Below are positions 1-10,778 of a DNA stretch of 64,000 bases, piece by piece; within the stretch, counting starts at the first letter, position 1; each line of letters opens with the position of its first letter. This DNA comes from Pseudomonas sp. HOU2. GTDB lineage: Bacteria; Pseudomonadota; Gammaproteobacteria; Pseudomonadales; Pseudomonadaceae. Below the pieces are notes generated by a model. That model saw only the letters and a list, made by a program, of their open reading frames with translations. It was not told the DNA's origin and searched no databases. A program made the translations under genes and the position numbers. The DNA lies in the NCBI RefSeq assembly GCF_040729435.1, contig NZ_CP160398.1, positions 1,674,001-1,738,000 of the forward strand. The letters are read 5' to 3'.

Positions 1-834
1 ACCGATCGCCAGCACCAGCGCTTCGCTGTCGCGGACTGCGCGGATCTTGCTGGTTTCGCACTCGATGGCCGGGCCGGCGTCGAAGATGTCGACGTAGCCC
101 TGATAGCTGAAACCCTCGCCCTTGAGCATCGCCAGCGCCGGTTCGGTGTCCGGGTGCACCTGACCGATGACGTTACGCGCATCCGGCGACAGGAAGCAGG
201 TGTACAGCGGAAATTTCGGCATCAGTTCGGCGATGAACGCCTTGTTGCCGACGCCAGTCAGGTAGTCGGCCTGGCTGAATTCCATCTTGAAGAAGTGCCG
301 GCCCAGGCTCTCCCAGAACGGCGAACGACCGGCCTCATCGGAGACGCCGCGCATCTCGGCGATGATCTTGTTGCCGAACAGTTCCGGGAACTCGGCGATG
401 AACAGCATGCGCGCCTTGGACAGCATGCGGCCGTTCAGACCGCTGCGGTAATCGGCGTGCAGGAACAGCGAGCACAGCTCGGAGTTGCCGGTCAGGTCGT
501 TGGCGAGGAACAGCGTCGGAATCTCGCGGTAGATGTTCAGCTCCTGCGAGGCGCTGACGGTCAGGCCGACGCGGAAGTTGTACCACGGCTCGCGCATGCC
601 CACGGCACCGGCGATGGCGGAAATCCCCACCACGCGCCCGTTGTCGTCCTCGAGCACGAACAGGTAGTCCGCATCGCCACGACCGGCTTCGCCGCGAAAG
701 GTCTTCTCGGCCCAGCCGACCCGGTGAGTCAGGCGTTCTTCGTTGGCTGGCAAGGTGGTCAGGCCGGTGCCGGTGCTGCGGGCCAGGTCGATCAGCGCGG
801 ATAAATCGCTGCTGCGTACGGGACGAACAATCAT
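1..834 (-). CDS. aruG: Arginine N-succinyltransferase, beta-type subunit (partial, 3' end outside window)
   Basis: First step of the arginine succinyltransferase pathway: succinyl-CoA plus arginine gives N2-succinylarginine in the cytoplasm. The frame is open from the ATG at 834 to the window edge, so about 278 of the roughly 340 family residues are present. The start reads [11 protein letters not shown], followed by a GNAT-like core with the conserved segments [14 protein letters not shown] and [10 protein letters not shown]. It is clearly paralogous to the adjacent aruF product, which carries the same segments. It begins 51 bases after aruF in the same direction, so the two subunits are probably co-transcribed from aruC. 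The product is clear; only the C-terminus is unseen. Confidence 0.93.
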   Translation of the reverse strand, partial: MIVRPVRSSDLSALIDLARSTGTGLTTLPANEERLTHRVGWAEKTFRGEAGRGDADYLFVLEDDNGRVVGISAIAGAVGMREPWYNFRVGLTVSASQELNIYREIPTLFLANDLTGNSELCSLFLHADYRSGLNGRMLSKARMLFIAEFPELFGNKIIAEMRGVSDEAGRSPFWESLGRHFFKMEFSQADYLTGVGNKAFIAELMPKFPLYTCFLSPDARNVIGQVHPDTEPALAMLKGEGFSYQGYVDIFDAGPAIECETSKIRAVRDSEALVLAIG

Positions 835-885
835 GCTATCTCCTCAAACGGGCCGCCTTCGCCACCCGTGAAACTCGCTAAGGCG

Positions 886-1905
886 TTAAACCGCCACCAG
901 GCGCACGCTGGCACCTTCACCGACGCCCAGGGCTTCGGCTGCTTCCAGATCCAGGGTCACCGGTTTGCCCGGCGCGTAGTCCAGCTCCAGCAGCACCGCG
1001 CGGTAATCCTGCAACTGCGCGTTGGCCACCAGATACTGGCGCCCGGCACCTTTGACCGGCTCGCCGATCTTCACCGGCACCACACGGCTCTGGGCGATCG
1101 AACGGATCCCCGAAACACGCGCATGCAGGGTCGGGCCACCGTCGAAAATGTCGATGTAGTGATCGGTCTCGAAGCCTTCGCGCATCAGGATGTCGAAGGT
1201 GATCTGCGCACGCGGGTGCACCTGGCCCATCGCTTCCTGAGCGGAATCCGGCAGCAGCGGCACGTAGATCGGGTAATGCGGCATCAGTTCGGCGAGGAAC
1301 GTGCGGCTCTTCAGGCCACACAGACGCTCGGCCTCGGCGTAGTTGAGGTCGAAGAAGTTGCGCCCGATTGCATCCCAGAAAGGCGAGTCGCCGTTTTCGT
1401 CGCTATAGCCGACGATCTCGGTCACCACCGAATCAGCAAAACGCTCCGGGTGGCTGGCGACAAACAGCAGGCGGCCACGGGAGTTGAGCTCGGACCACGG
1501 CGAACCGACCAGCTCGCGTTGCACGTAGAAACTGGTCAGCAAGCTGTTGCCGGTCAGGTCGTGGCACTGCGAAAGCACGTGGATCTTGTTGTGGATCTTC
1601 AGTTCGCGGGAGGCGTGGACGAAAGTCTCGTTACGGAAGCTGTAGAACGGCTCCGAGTAACCGGCCGAGGCAACGATCGCCGAGCAGCCGACCAGTTTGC
1701 CGGTGGCGGTGTCTTCGAGGACGAAGAAATAGCTCTCTTCACCATTGAAGCTCACTTCGGCAGCGAACGAGGCTTCGCTTGCAGCGATCTTGTCGCTCAG
1801 ACGTTCCACGTCATCCGGCAAGGAAGTGACACCAATCGGACTGTCCGCAGCCAGACGCTGTACCTCGCCCAGATCAGCCATTTGCGCAGGGCGCATCACC
1901 AGCAT
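886..1905 (-). CDS. aruF: Arginine/ornithine succinyltransferase, alpha-type subunit
   Basis: Partner of AruG in N-succinylation of arginine (and ornithine in pseudomonads). The protein is 339 residues, the usual AstA-family length. Conserved segments include HVLSQCHDLTGNSLLTSFYV, FWDAIGRNFFDLNYAEAE, FLAELMPHYPIYVPLLP and GQVHP. The start at 1905 (MLVMRPAQMADL) is preferred over an in-frame ATG at 1953 because AAGGAGTG (bases 1912-1919, complement) lies at the right spacing before it. It lies between aruC and aruG on the same strand. A paired inverted repeat (1952-2081) separates it from aruC and may stabilise or attenuate the message. Confidence 0.95.
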   Translation of the reverse strand: MLVMRPAQMADLGEVQRLAADSPIGVTSLPDDVERLSDKIAASEASFAAEVSFNGEESYFFVLEDTATGKLVGCSAIVASAGYSEPFYSFRNETFVHASRELKIHNKIHVLSQCHDLTGNSLLTSFYVQRELVGSPWSELNSRGRLLFVASHPERFADSVVTEIVGYSDENGDSPFWDAIGRNFFDLNYAEAERLCGLKSRTFLAELMPHYPIYVPLLPDSAQEAMGQVHPRAQITFDILMREGFETDHYIDIFDGGPTLHARVSGIRSIAQSRVVPVKIGEPVKGAGRQYLVANAQLQDYRAVLLELDYAPGKPVTLDLEAAEALGVGEGASVRLVAV

Positions 1906-1951
1906 GGTGTCACTCCTTTCTCTTATAAAAATCACAGAAAAAACACCGGAC

Positions 1952-2081
1952 ATTGTGGGATCGAGCTTTTGTGGTGAGGGGATTTATCCCCGATGGGGCG
2001 CGTAGCGGCCCTCAAAAAGCTTGGGGCTGCTGCGCAGCCCATCGGGGATAAATCCCCTCACCACAAGCTCGCTCCCACAAT
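1952..2081. repeat. Inverted REP-like pair between aruC and aruF
   Basis: Two copies of a GTGGTGAGGGGATTTATCCCC-type element face each other (about 1952-1998 and 2038-2081) around a short GC-rich spacer, giving a long potential hairpin. The same family recurs at 37521-37610. It lies inside the aru operon, where it could affect relative expression of aruC and aruFG. Confidence 0.8.
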
Positions 2082-2143
2082 GAATCTCACCGGTATCAAA
2101 AATTGGGTTCGACGCCCGAGAAACTCAGGCGCCGAAGGGTCTA

Positions 2144-3463
<1,320 letters not shown>

Positions 3464-3493
3464 TTATAGCGCAAACCCCGGATTTTCCCGGGT

Positions 3494-3509
3494 TTACGGC
3501 AATGCGACA
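3494..3509 (-). promoter_or_regulatory. ArgR-type half-site upstream of aruC (distal)
   Basis: Second exact TGTCGC-N8-AA match on the minus strand, 51 bases upstream of the first. A weaker TGCGC-containing copy lies 21 bases further upstream, the spacing expected for tandem ArgR half-sites. It probably mediates arginine induction of aruCFG. Confidence 0.6.
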
Positions 3510-3526
3510 TATAGCGTCGCAAAGGC

Positions 3527-3540
3527 GCAGTTTAAACTGC
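3527..3540. promoter_or_regulatory. Perfect 14-bp palindrome in the aruC/toxin intergenic region
   Basis: GCAGTTTAAACTGC is a perfect palindrome lying between the ArgR half-sites and the toxin promoter palindrome. It has the look of a dimer operator, but no regulator can be assigned. Confidence 0.35.
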
Positions 3541-3594
3541 ACGCCGTCATTTGCGCAGACGTACCGGGGATCTTAATCAAGAGAGTTTTGTGGC

Positions 3595-3616
3595 GTGCGG
3601 TATATATGTACCGCAC
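3595..3616. promoter_or_regulatory. 22-bp palindrome in the promoter region of the LRR toxin gene
   Basis: Arms GTGCGGTA and TACCGCAC are perfect 8-bp inverted repeats around a 6-base AT spacer. The site lies 57 bases before the toxin ATG and contains a TATATA string that could be a -10 element. This is the geometry of a repressor operator; the regulator is unknown. Confidence 0.45.
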
Positions 3617-3673
3617 ATCGAATCAATGGCTGGTGTTTGCTACTGACCTTTTCCAGGCAAACGGCCTCATCCC

Positions 3674-6600
3674 ATGATTCAAGAAACCACACCCGCCCTC
3701 GCGACGCTGCCCGACCCACTGCTGCGACCCCGGCAGGACGCACACTACCAACCGCTACTCCAGGCCATCCCGACATGGCTGAGCCAGGCGGCGGCACACA
3801 AGCGCGCGGCTTTGAAACGGGCCAGTCCGCTACTGCCCCCCAGCCTCAACCAGGCATCACGCACCGAGCATGCAAAACTGCGCGCGCTGAATGCCGCGCA
3901 CTGGACCGCACACAACCGCGTCGAACGAAGCCTTGCCCGACTGCAAGACGCCAGAACCTTCGCCGAACCACTGCTGCGCGCCGAACTGGAAAAGCGCTTT
4001 GGCTTGAACCTGGATGTCAGGCAGACCTTCCTGCGCCTGTATCTGCCCGACCATGTTCCGTGGCTGCGCATCAAATCCGGCGCCGCACGCACCTGGACCG
4101 TCTCGTTGCTGGACGCCGCGCTGCACAATTTTGAGAGCAGCGAGACCGCCGCTGACGCCTTTGAGTCCGCCTCGGGCTATATCAGCCAGCCCTCCCCCGA
4201 AGGCCGGTTCAGCGTGCTGCCGAACATCCTCAAGGCGATGCCGATCCCTGACTTCACCCGCCTGTGTCGCGAACTGGATATCGGCCGCCGCTATAACACT
4301 TATCTGCGAGACAACCTGGGCGTCAGCAATCCGTTGGTTGCCGCCGTGTTGCGACCACAGGTTTGCGCCAGCGACAAAGCCGCACTGGTCGCCGCCCTGC
4401 AAATGGCCTATATGCAAAAGCTGCTGGGAGCCGATGTCCATCGGCTGATTCTCGGGCTGCTCGAGGGTTTGCAGCATTTGCGCCTCAATCGTCAGGCGTG
4501 GCATTGCCATGCGCTGACGATGATGAAAGTCAGCCTGACCGGCATCGTACTGTTCGCCCCGAATCTTGAAGCTGCACACGCAGCAGCGCGAGTTGTGGTT
4601 TACATTCCCGATGACCCGCACCACCCGGTCAAGGAGTACGCCAATTCCGCTGCCTTCGCTGAAGAGCTGGCGCAACGCTTGCGCGATCCGGACTATCAGA
4701 TCTTCTTCAGCCGCTTCATCGACCACGCAGAACGCGGGGCTTTCTTCAGTCAGTTGCAGTCGCTGCTCAGCCCCGTCACCAGGCAACCGGTACCCGTCGG
4801 CGATCCACGCCCGACCTGGCGCGAGCATCCGGCCGCGCGACCTTTTCTGCAGATCGTCGCGACCCCGATCCAGGGTGAGCTGTGGATGTATCTCTACCAA
4901 CGCAAGCTCGACAAGATGCTCAATGATGCCCGCGCCATCGCCGTCTCGACGGCCATGGTCGATCGCAAGGCGCGCTGGGCACTCTGGGATGCCTTTACGG
5001 AGATCGCACAGGCACTGCTCGATATCGCCGTGTTCGTCGCCTTGCCATTTGTGCCATTTCTCGGCGAGCTGATGCTCGCCTACACGGCCTACCAACTGCT
5101 CGACGAGACGTTCGAAAGCATCGTCGACTGGGCCGAAGGGCAATCCCGCGAAGCATTCGCGCATTTGATTGGTGTCGTGGAGTCCATGGTGCAGGTCGGC
5201 ACTTTCGCCGCTGGCGGCGCGATCGCCGTCAGCGAGTTTCGCGCGGTTTTACCTGCCGATGTCGTCCAGTTTATCGACCGCTTTATTCCGGTGAAGGCAG
5301 CCGATGGCAAGCCCCGCTACTGGAAACCCGACCTGCGCCCTTACGAGTGGCCCGGCACGCCGCCCAAAGACGCCAGAACCGATGCGCTGGGCCTGCAAGC
5401 CCACCAGGGCAAGAACCTGCTGGCCCTCGAAGACAAGTTGTATGCCGTCAGCCTTGATGCCGAAACGGGCGCCTATCGCATCGACCATCCGACGCGTCCC
5501 GAGGCTTACAAACCCGCACTCAGGCACAACACCGCAGGCGCCTGGCAAACCGAAATTGACCAGCCACTGGGTTGGGATCGCGCCACTGTGCTGAGCCGCA
5601 GCAGTGCGCAGATGCAGCGCCTTCCCGCCGCTCTGCAGGAACGGCTGCTGAATATCAGTGGCTGCGAGGAAAACACCCTGCGCCAAATACACGTCGAGCG
5701 CGAACAGTTGCCACTCTTACTGAGCGATACGCTGCTGCGCTGGCAGATCGATCAGGACATTCAATTGTTCATCGAGCAGATCGGCAGCCCGCATGCCGAG
5801 GATTACCTCAAGGCCGACCCGGCCACCCAACTGCAACTGCTTTTCGACAACAGCGACTGGCCTGCTGACCAAGGCTTGCAACTGATCGACCGTCAGGGCA
5901 GAACATTGTGGCGCAGCCCTGTCGTCGATGTGCCCTTCGTACAAATCGAGGGCTCACGACTGGACGGTGGCGACCTGCTCAAGACCTGCCTGCAACGCCT
6001 GACAGAATCGCAACGAAGGACGCTGTTGAGCGAAGCAGTGCATACGCCCGCCCCCTCGGCGGAGGCCCGCACAAACCGCTTGCGGCGCATCGTCGCCGAG
6101 CTGGCACAGCGCAAACGCCAAAACCTGTTCGAGGATCGGTATCGCCAATTGCAGCGCGGCGCCAGCCCGCTGGTACAGGTACTGATGGATGCCGAACCCG
6201 GCCTGCCGAAGGCGTTGGCGCAGTCGATACTGGAAACGGCAAGTGACGGCGAATACCTGCAATTACAGCGTGGAACACTCTCCGAAAGACTGGTCGCTCT
6301 GACGCAGGAAACGGGTCTGCAAGTGCGCGCGACTCGAGCCCTCGAAGGACTGGAGCTGCAAGCGACGATCAATAATCTGGATACCGATCGGCTGGCCCTC
6401 CATTCGCTGCCAAGCTTGCCGGGCTGGTCGCCGTCGATCCGACTGGAGCTCAGGCACTACAGCCATAGCGGGCCACTGATCGACAGCCTCGGCGCACAGG
6501 ACGCGCTCACTCGCAAAGTGCTGGTACTCACTGAACAGGGCGACTATCAGCCGTTCGACGCTACCGGTGAGTCGCTCAGCGTGCCGGGGTCTCTGTATGC

Positions 6601-8719
6601 GAGCCTGTTGCATGCTCTGCCCGACGCACAACGTTCGGCGCTGAACATTCACATCACGCAAGATCTGCTGCTCAGGCAACTGATTCGTGACCACGCGCTC
6701 GACCGTCAAGCGTTGCTGGAACTGTTCTCGCAAAACCCGATTCGCAAACCCGCCTACGATCCAACGGTGATGCGCCTGCGTGGCGGAACCAGCGGCTATC
6801 GACGCATGCCCGTCAACACGCCGACACTGCACGCCCATGTGCACTGGCTGCTGCCGCACCTGCTGCCCGAGGAGCTCAACGCATTCGTCGAGCGTCTGCA
6901 ACGCCATCCGGACGGCCCGCGAGTGGAGTTGAGCCGTCTGATCGCTGAACGCAGCCGCCTCGGCGAGGTTCTGAATTCGTGGGCCGAAGGGATTCCCCTG
7001 GTTCATCCGGAGACCGGCGCCCGCCTCAACACCGAGCAACATGCGATCCAGCGCCATCGCCGACGGCAGATGCTGGTCGACATTCTGGACTGCTGGAAAC
7101 AGCAGGTTTGCTTGCCGGAGAACACCGATCAGACCATTGATCTGCGCCTGTCACAGCCAATCCTGGGAGAGCTGCCAGCGCTGGAGGTGAACTTCAGTCA
7201 CGTGGACTACCTGACCATCGAGGGTGTCGGCAGCACTCAGGGCGTGCAGCGTTTTCTGGACAGTTTCTCCGGCCTGCGCCGTCTGGCGCTGCGCAACTTC
7301 CGGCTCGGCGACCTGCCGGAGGCAGTCAGTCGCTCACCACAACTGCGCGAGCTGATTCTCAGCGACTGTGGCATCACCCTGACCGCCGAAAGCCAGGCAA
7401 CGCTGGCGGCGCTGAACCAACTGAAAACCCTCGATCTGTTCAGGAATCCGCTCGGACTCACGCCCAATGTCGAAAAAATGCCCCGGCTGAATTACATCGA
7501 TGTGTCGGAGACCGGCATATCCGAACTGCCAACCGGCCTGCTCACGCGCCCGCAATTGCGTACCGCGCTGCTCAACGACAATCAGATCCGGTCATTGCCT
7601 CCCGCCCTCTTCGAGCTGCCCAGCAATGTTCCGGAAGGCTTCGATCTGAGCGGCAACCCGATCGCCAGCGCAGACCGGGAGCGCGTCAAACGCCACTTCA
7701 ACGACACCCGACAGGACTTCGGCGTAATGGCCGAACAAGCTGATTTGCTGCGCGTACAGACGCTGTACACGCACATGGATCGGGAACAGGCCAGTGAGTT
7801 CTTTTATCTGCTACCTGGCGACCTGGCCGAGGGGCGAGTCGAACTTGCACGACTTGAGCAGGAATACAGCGACTTGAGTAGCCACCTCGACACCTGGGCG
7901 ATCGACCATCCTGCCCTGCACCCAATCAGTGGCGAGCCCTTCACGATTGAGCAAGTGCTGAATGAGCACGCCGCACGCAACGAATTCAAATCGCTCATTG
8001 AGCAGTGCTGGCGCCGGGAAACCGAGCAAGACGAAGCGGATCAGAATCTGCAGCCACTGCATGACTTGAACCTGACGACCATCATCAGCGGCGACTTGCC
8101 AGTGCTCAATGCCGACTTCAGCCATGTCACCCATCTGTACCTCAGAAGCCTGCCGGGCCAGACGTTCGGGGTCGACAGGTTTGTCGAGACGTTCGCCAGT
8201 CTCAGAGGACTGACGATTTATCAATATCGACTGGAACACATTCCGCCGGCGGTGTTTCGCATGGCTGACCTGACCTATTTGTCGCTCTCACAGTGCGAGC
8301 TGACGCTCACGCCGCAAAACGCCCTTGAGCTTGCGCAAATGGAGCGCCTCGATCATCTGGACTTGAGTGACAACCCGTTGGGCGAAACCCCGGATGTCAG
8401 CCAGATGACCAATCTGTCAACGCTGATGCTGGACAACAGCGGCATTACCGGTCTGCCGCCGGGCATGCTGCAACTCGAACATCTGGAAATCGCCGACCTG
8501 AGCGACAACGCAATCACCCAGGTTCCCAGCGATATTCTGGAGTTGCCAGAAGAGCGTGCGGACAAATTCAGCCTGCGGGGCAATCCGCTCTCTGAGCTCA
8601 GCCTGCAACGGCTGATCGCCTACTTCCGAAAACACCGCATCGATTTTGGCGTGGAAGCCGTCATCGAACGGGCAGAAATGGAGGTGTCCACGTCCGAAGA
8701 TTCGGGGGTCGATGAGTGA
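3674..8719 (+). CDS. Giant dermonecrotic-toxin-like protein with two leucine-rich-repeat domains
   Basis: A 1681-residue protein resembling the Pseudomonas effector family with an N-terminal dermonecrotic-toxin (DUF6543-type) region, LRRs and usually a C-terminal NEL ubiquitin ligase. Residues 20 to about 1050 look like the toxin region, with a hydrophobic stretch near 447-478. A linker-plus-LRR module occurs twice: linkers at about 1098-1143 and 1404-1448 share the pattern LxxW...HPxxGxxxxxEQ...CW, and each leads into LRRs (about 1155-1335 and 1465-1649). The chain ends soon after the second LRR, so no NEL domain is present. No Sec signal or secretion gene was seen. The gene sits opposite in direction between argR and aruC and looks like an insertion into the arginine cluster. 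Confidence 0.8.
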   Translation: MIQETTPALATLPDPLLRPRQDAHYQPLLQAIPTWLSQAAAHKRAALKRASPLLPPSLNQASRTEHAKLRALNAAHWTAHNRVERSLARLQDARTFAEPLLRAELEKRFGLNLDVRQTFLRLYLPDHVPWLRIKSGAARTWTVSLLDAALHNFESSETAADAFESASGYISQPSPEGRFSVLPNILKAMPIPDFTRLCRELDIGRRYNTYLRDNLGVSNPLVAAVLRPQVCASDKAALVAALQMAYMQKLLGADVHRLILGLLEGLQHLRLNRQAWHCHALTMMKVSLTGIVLFAPNLEAAHAAARVVVYIPDDPHHPVKEYANSAAFAEELAQRLRDPDYQIFFSRFIDHAERGAFFSQLQSLLSPVTRQPVPVGDPRPTWREHPAARPFLQIVATPIQGELWMYLYQRKLDKMLNDARAIAVSTAMVDRKARWALWDAFTEIAQALLDIAVFVALPFVPFLGELMLAYTAYQLLDETFESIVDWAEGQSREAFAHLIGVVESMVQVGTFAAGGAIAVSEFRAVLPADVVQFIDRFIPVKAADGKPRYWKPDLRPYEWPGTPPKDARTDALGLQAHQGKNLLALEDKLYAVSLDAETGAYRIDHPTRPEAYKPALRHNTAGAWQTEIDQPLGWDRATVLSRSSAQMQRLPAALQERLLNISGCEENTLRQIHVEREQLPLLLSDTLLRWQIDQDIQLFIEQIGSPHAEDYLKADPATQLQLLFDNSDWPADQGLQLIDRQGRTLWRSPVVDVPFVQIEGSRLDGGDLLKTCLQRLTESQRRTLLSEAVHTPAPSAEARTNRLRRIVAELAQRKRQNLFEDRYRQLQRGASPLVQVLMDAEPGLPKALAQSILETASDGEYLQLQRGTLSERLVALTQETGLQVRATRALEGLELQATINNLDTDRLALHSLPSLPGWSPSIRLELRHYSHSGPLIDSLGAQDALTRKVLVLTEQGDYQPFDATGESLSVPGSLYASLLHALPDAQRSALNIHITQDLLLRQLIRDHALDRQALLELFSQNPIRKPAYDPTVMRLRGGTSGYRRMPVNTPTLHAHVHWLLPHLLPEELNAFVERLQRHPDGPRVELSRLIAERSRLGEVLNSWAEGIPLVHPETGARLNTEQHAIQRHRRRQMLVDILDCWKQQVCLPENTDQTIDLRLSQPILGELPALEVNFSHVDYLTIEGVGSTQGVQRFLDSFSGLRRLALRNFRLGDLPEAVSRSPQLRELILSDCGITLTAESQATLAALNQLKTLDLFRNPLGLTPNVEKMPRLNYIDVSETGISELPTGLLTRPQLRTALLNDNQIRSLPPALFELPSNVPEGFDLSGNPIASADRERVKRHFNDTRQDFGVMAEQADLLRVQTLYTHMDREQASEFFYLLPGDLAEGRVELARLEQEYSDLSSHLDTWAIDHPALHPISGEPFTIEQVLNEHAARNEFKSLIEQCWRRETEQDEADQNLQPLHDLNLTTIISGDLPVLNADFSHVTHLYLRSLPGQTFGVDRFVETFASLRGLTIYQYRLEHIPPAVFRMADLTYLSLSQCELTLTPQNALELAQMERLDHLDLSDNPLGETPDVSQMTNLSTLMLDNSGITGLPPGMLQLEHLEIADLSDNAITQVPSDILELPEERADKFSLRGNPLSELSLQRLIAYFRKHRIDFGVEAVIERAEMEVSTSEDSGVDE

Positions 8720-8747
8720 CGTTCCGCGGGGGGGCCGCCGGGGTGTG

Positions 8748-9740
8748 TCAACCGCGCTCCGGCGGCACCGACGACAGCTCGAACGGACTGCTGCTGCGCC
8801 GCTGGTTACGATCTTCACGCGGCGTGGCGCCGAAGAAGTTGCGATAGGCGCTGGAGAAATGCGGCCCCGAGGAGAAACCGCAGGACAGGCCGATCTGGAT
8901 GATCGATTTGCTGGTCTGCATCAACATCTGCCGGGCCTTGTTCAGGCGCAGTTCCAGGTAGTACTGGCTCGGCACGCGGTTGAGGTATTGCTTGAAGATC
9001 CGCTCCAGTTGCCGACGGGACACGCACACGTGCTGGGCGATTTCGTCGGTTGTCAGCGGCTCTTCGATGTTGGCTTCCATCAGCAACACCGCTTGGGTGA
9101 GCTTCGGATGGCTGGAACCGAGGCGGTTCTGCAGTGGAATGCGCTGGCGTTCGCCGCCCTCGCGGATACGCTCGACCACCAGTTCTTCGGACACCGCACC
9201 GGCCAGTTCCGCACCGTGATCGCGAGCCAGCACCGCCAGCAACAGGTCGAGCACCGACATGCCGCCACACGCGGTCAGGCGATCACGATCCCAGTCGAAC
9301 AGGTGACTGGTGGCGATGACTTTCGGGAAGCGCTCAGCGAAATCGTCCTGCCAGCGCCAGTGCACGGCCGCACGATAACCGTCGAGCAGCCCAAGCTGCG
9401 CCAACGGATAGACACCCGCCGACAGACCACCAATCACGCAACCGGCTCGCACCAGTTGCTTGAGCGCGCTGCTGAGGGCCGGGGCCAGGGTGGTCGGTGG
9501 CTCATCGGCGAGCAGGAACAGTTTCTGGAAGTTTTCCAGCTTGCCGGTCCAGGCTTCGCCGGGCAGTTGCCATGCGCCGTCGGCCGTCGCTTCGGTACTG
9601 GCTTCGGCCTGCAGGAACGACAGTTCGTACACCACGTCCGGATGCACACGCTGAGCAACCCGCAAGGCCTCCTCCGCCAGCGCCAGCGTCAGAGCTTTAG
9701 TGCTGGGCCAAATCAGGAAACCAATTCGATGGGCAGTCAT
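8748..9740 (-). CDS. argR: AraC-family arginine regulator ArgR
   Basis: Transcriptional regulator of arginine uptake and AST catabolism in pseudomonads; unrelated to the E. coli hexameric ArgR. The 330-residue protein has a GATase-like N-terminal domain and two C-terminal AraC helix-turn-helix motifs (LTTDEIAQHVCVSRRQLERIF, then SIIQIGLSCGFSSGPHFSSAYR). The start at 9740 (MTAHRIGFLIWPST) is preferred to an ATG 13 codons upstream because it matches the family start as I recall it. It follows aotP in the same direction, as in P. aeruginosa, and ArgR-type sites occur before aruC and aotJ. Confidence 0.93.
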   Translation of the reverse strand: MTAHRIGFLIWPSTKALTLALAEEALRVAQRVHPDVVYELSFLQAEASTEATADGAWQLPGEAWTGKLENFQKLFLLADEPPTTLAPALSSALKQLVRAGCVIGGLSAGVYPLAQLGLLDGYRAAVHWRWQDDFAERFPKVIATSHLFDWDRDRLTACGGMSVLDLLLAVLARDHGAELAGAVSEELVVERIREGGERQRIPLQNRLGSSHPKLTQAVLLMEANIEEPLTTDEIAQHVCVSRRQLERIFKQYLNRVPSQYYLELRLNKARQMLMQTSKSIIQIGLSCGFSSGPHFSSAYRNFFGATPREDRNQRRSSSPFELSSVPPERG

Positions 9741-9833
9741 GGGCGGGCAATCCGAAACGAAGAACGGTGATGAAGGCATGGGCCAATGCTAGCCCGTAAA
9801 TGAACGCAAATCTCGAAACCTGCGAAGCTCCCA

Positions 9834-9923
9834 CTGTAGGAGCTGTCGAGTGAAACGAGGCTGCGATCTTTTGATCTGCAAAAACAAGATCAAAAGATCG
9901 CAGCCTTCGGCAGCTCCTACAGG
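9834..9923. repeat. REP doublet (CTGTAGGAGCTG family)
   Basis: Facing copies of CTGTAGGAGCTG...GCTGCGATCTTTTGATC form a long hairpin between argR and aotP. Same family as 47773-47862, 51183-51258 and 60222-60305. Confidence 0.85.
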
Positions 9924-9986
9924 GGATCGGAGCCAGCCTTCAGGCTGCGAAGCATGCACTATTCGGGTGCATATCGGCAGCTCTGA

Positions 9987-10751
9987 TTACTTGAGGCTAC
10001 CCGACAGGAATTGCTGCAAACGCTCCGATTGCGGATTGACCAGCACTTCGCGCGGGTTGCCGCTCTCTTCCACGACACCTTTGTGCAGGAACACCAACTG
10101 GTTCGACACTTCACGGGCAAAGCCCATTTCGTGCGTAACCACCACCATGGTGCGACCTTCCTGAGCAAGGGCCTGCATGACTTTCAGCACGTCGCCGACC
10201 AGTTCCGGATCGAGCGCCGAAGTCGGTTCGTCGAACAGCATCACTTCCGGTTCCATCGCCAGCGCCCGGGCAATCGCCACACGCTGCTGCTCGCCACCGG
10301 ACATGTGCCCCGGGAAAGCGTCCTTGCGATGGGCCACGCCAACCTTGTTCAGGTAGTGCTCGGCCTTCTCGCGGGCTTCGGCCTTGGACACGCCCAGCAC
10401 GTGAACCGGCGCTTCCATGATGTTTTCCAGCGCGGTCATGTGCGACCACAGGTTGAAATGCTGGAACACCATCGACAGGCGCGAACGCATGCGCTGCAGC
10501 TGTTTCGGATCAGCGGCCTTCAGCGCGCCGTCCTTGTTCGCTACCAGTTTCAGCTCTTCGTTGTTGAGCAGGATCTTGCCCGCGTGCGGCTGCTCGAGCA
10601 GGTTGATGCAGCGCAGGAAAGTACTTTTGCCGGAGCCACTGGAGCCGATGATGCTGATAACATCGCCGGCTGCCGCTTTCAGGGACACGCCCTTGAGCAC
10701 TTCGTGACTGCCATAGCGTTTATGCAGGTCTTGGACTTCAAGTTTGTACAT
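9987..10751 (-). CDS. aotP: Arginine/ornithine ABC transporter ATP-binding protein
   Basis: ATPase of the basic amino acid importer, working on the inner face of the cytoplasmic membrane with AotQ and AotM. The 254 residues include Walker A GSSGSGKS (36-43), the signature MSGGEQQRV and Walker [13 protein letters not shown], all intact and of HisP/ArtP type. The start at 10751 ([10 protein letters not shown]) is chosen over an upstream ATG (10766) from family alignment. It follows aotO by 27 bases and precedes argR. Confidence 0.95.
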   Translation of the reverse strand: MYKLEVQDLHKRYGSHEVLKGVSLKAAAGDVISIIGSSGSGKSTFLRCINLLEQPHAGKILLNNEELKLVANKDGALKAADPKQLQRMRSRLSMVFQHFNLWSHMTALENIMEAPVHVLGVSKAEAREKAEHYLNKVGVAHRKDAFPGHMSGGEQQRVAIARALAMEPEVMLFDEPTSALDPELVGDVLKVMQALAQEGRTMVVVTHEMGFAREVSNQLVFLHKGVVEESGNPREVLVNPQSERLQQFLSGSLK

Positions 10752-10778
10752 GCGGTCGGTTCTCACAAAAACAGTCAG

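Noticed and set aside
868..1977. Long open frame on the plus strand opposite aruF
   Set aside because: It lies antisense to a well-supported gene. Its translated product is His/Gln/Arg-rich without domains, as expected for a shadow of high-GC coding DNA.
8720..8747. Remnant of a NEL ligase domain after the LRR toxin
   Set aside because: Only 28 bases separate the toxin stop from the argR stop, so no remnant can be there.
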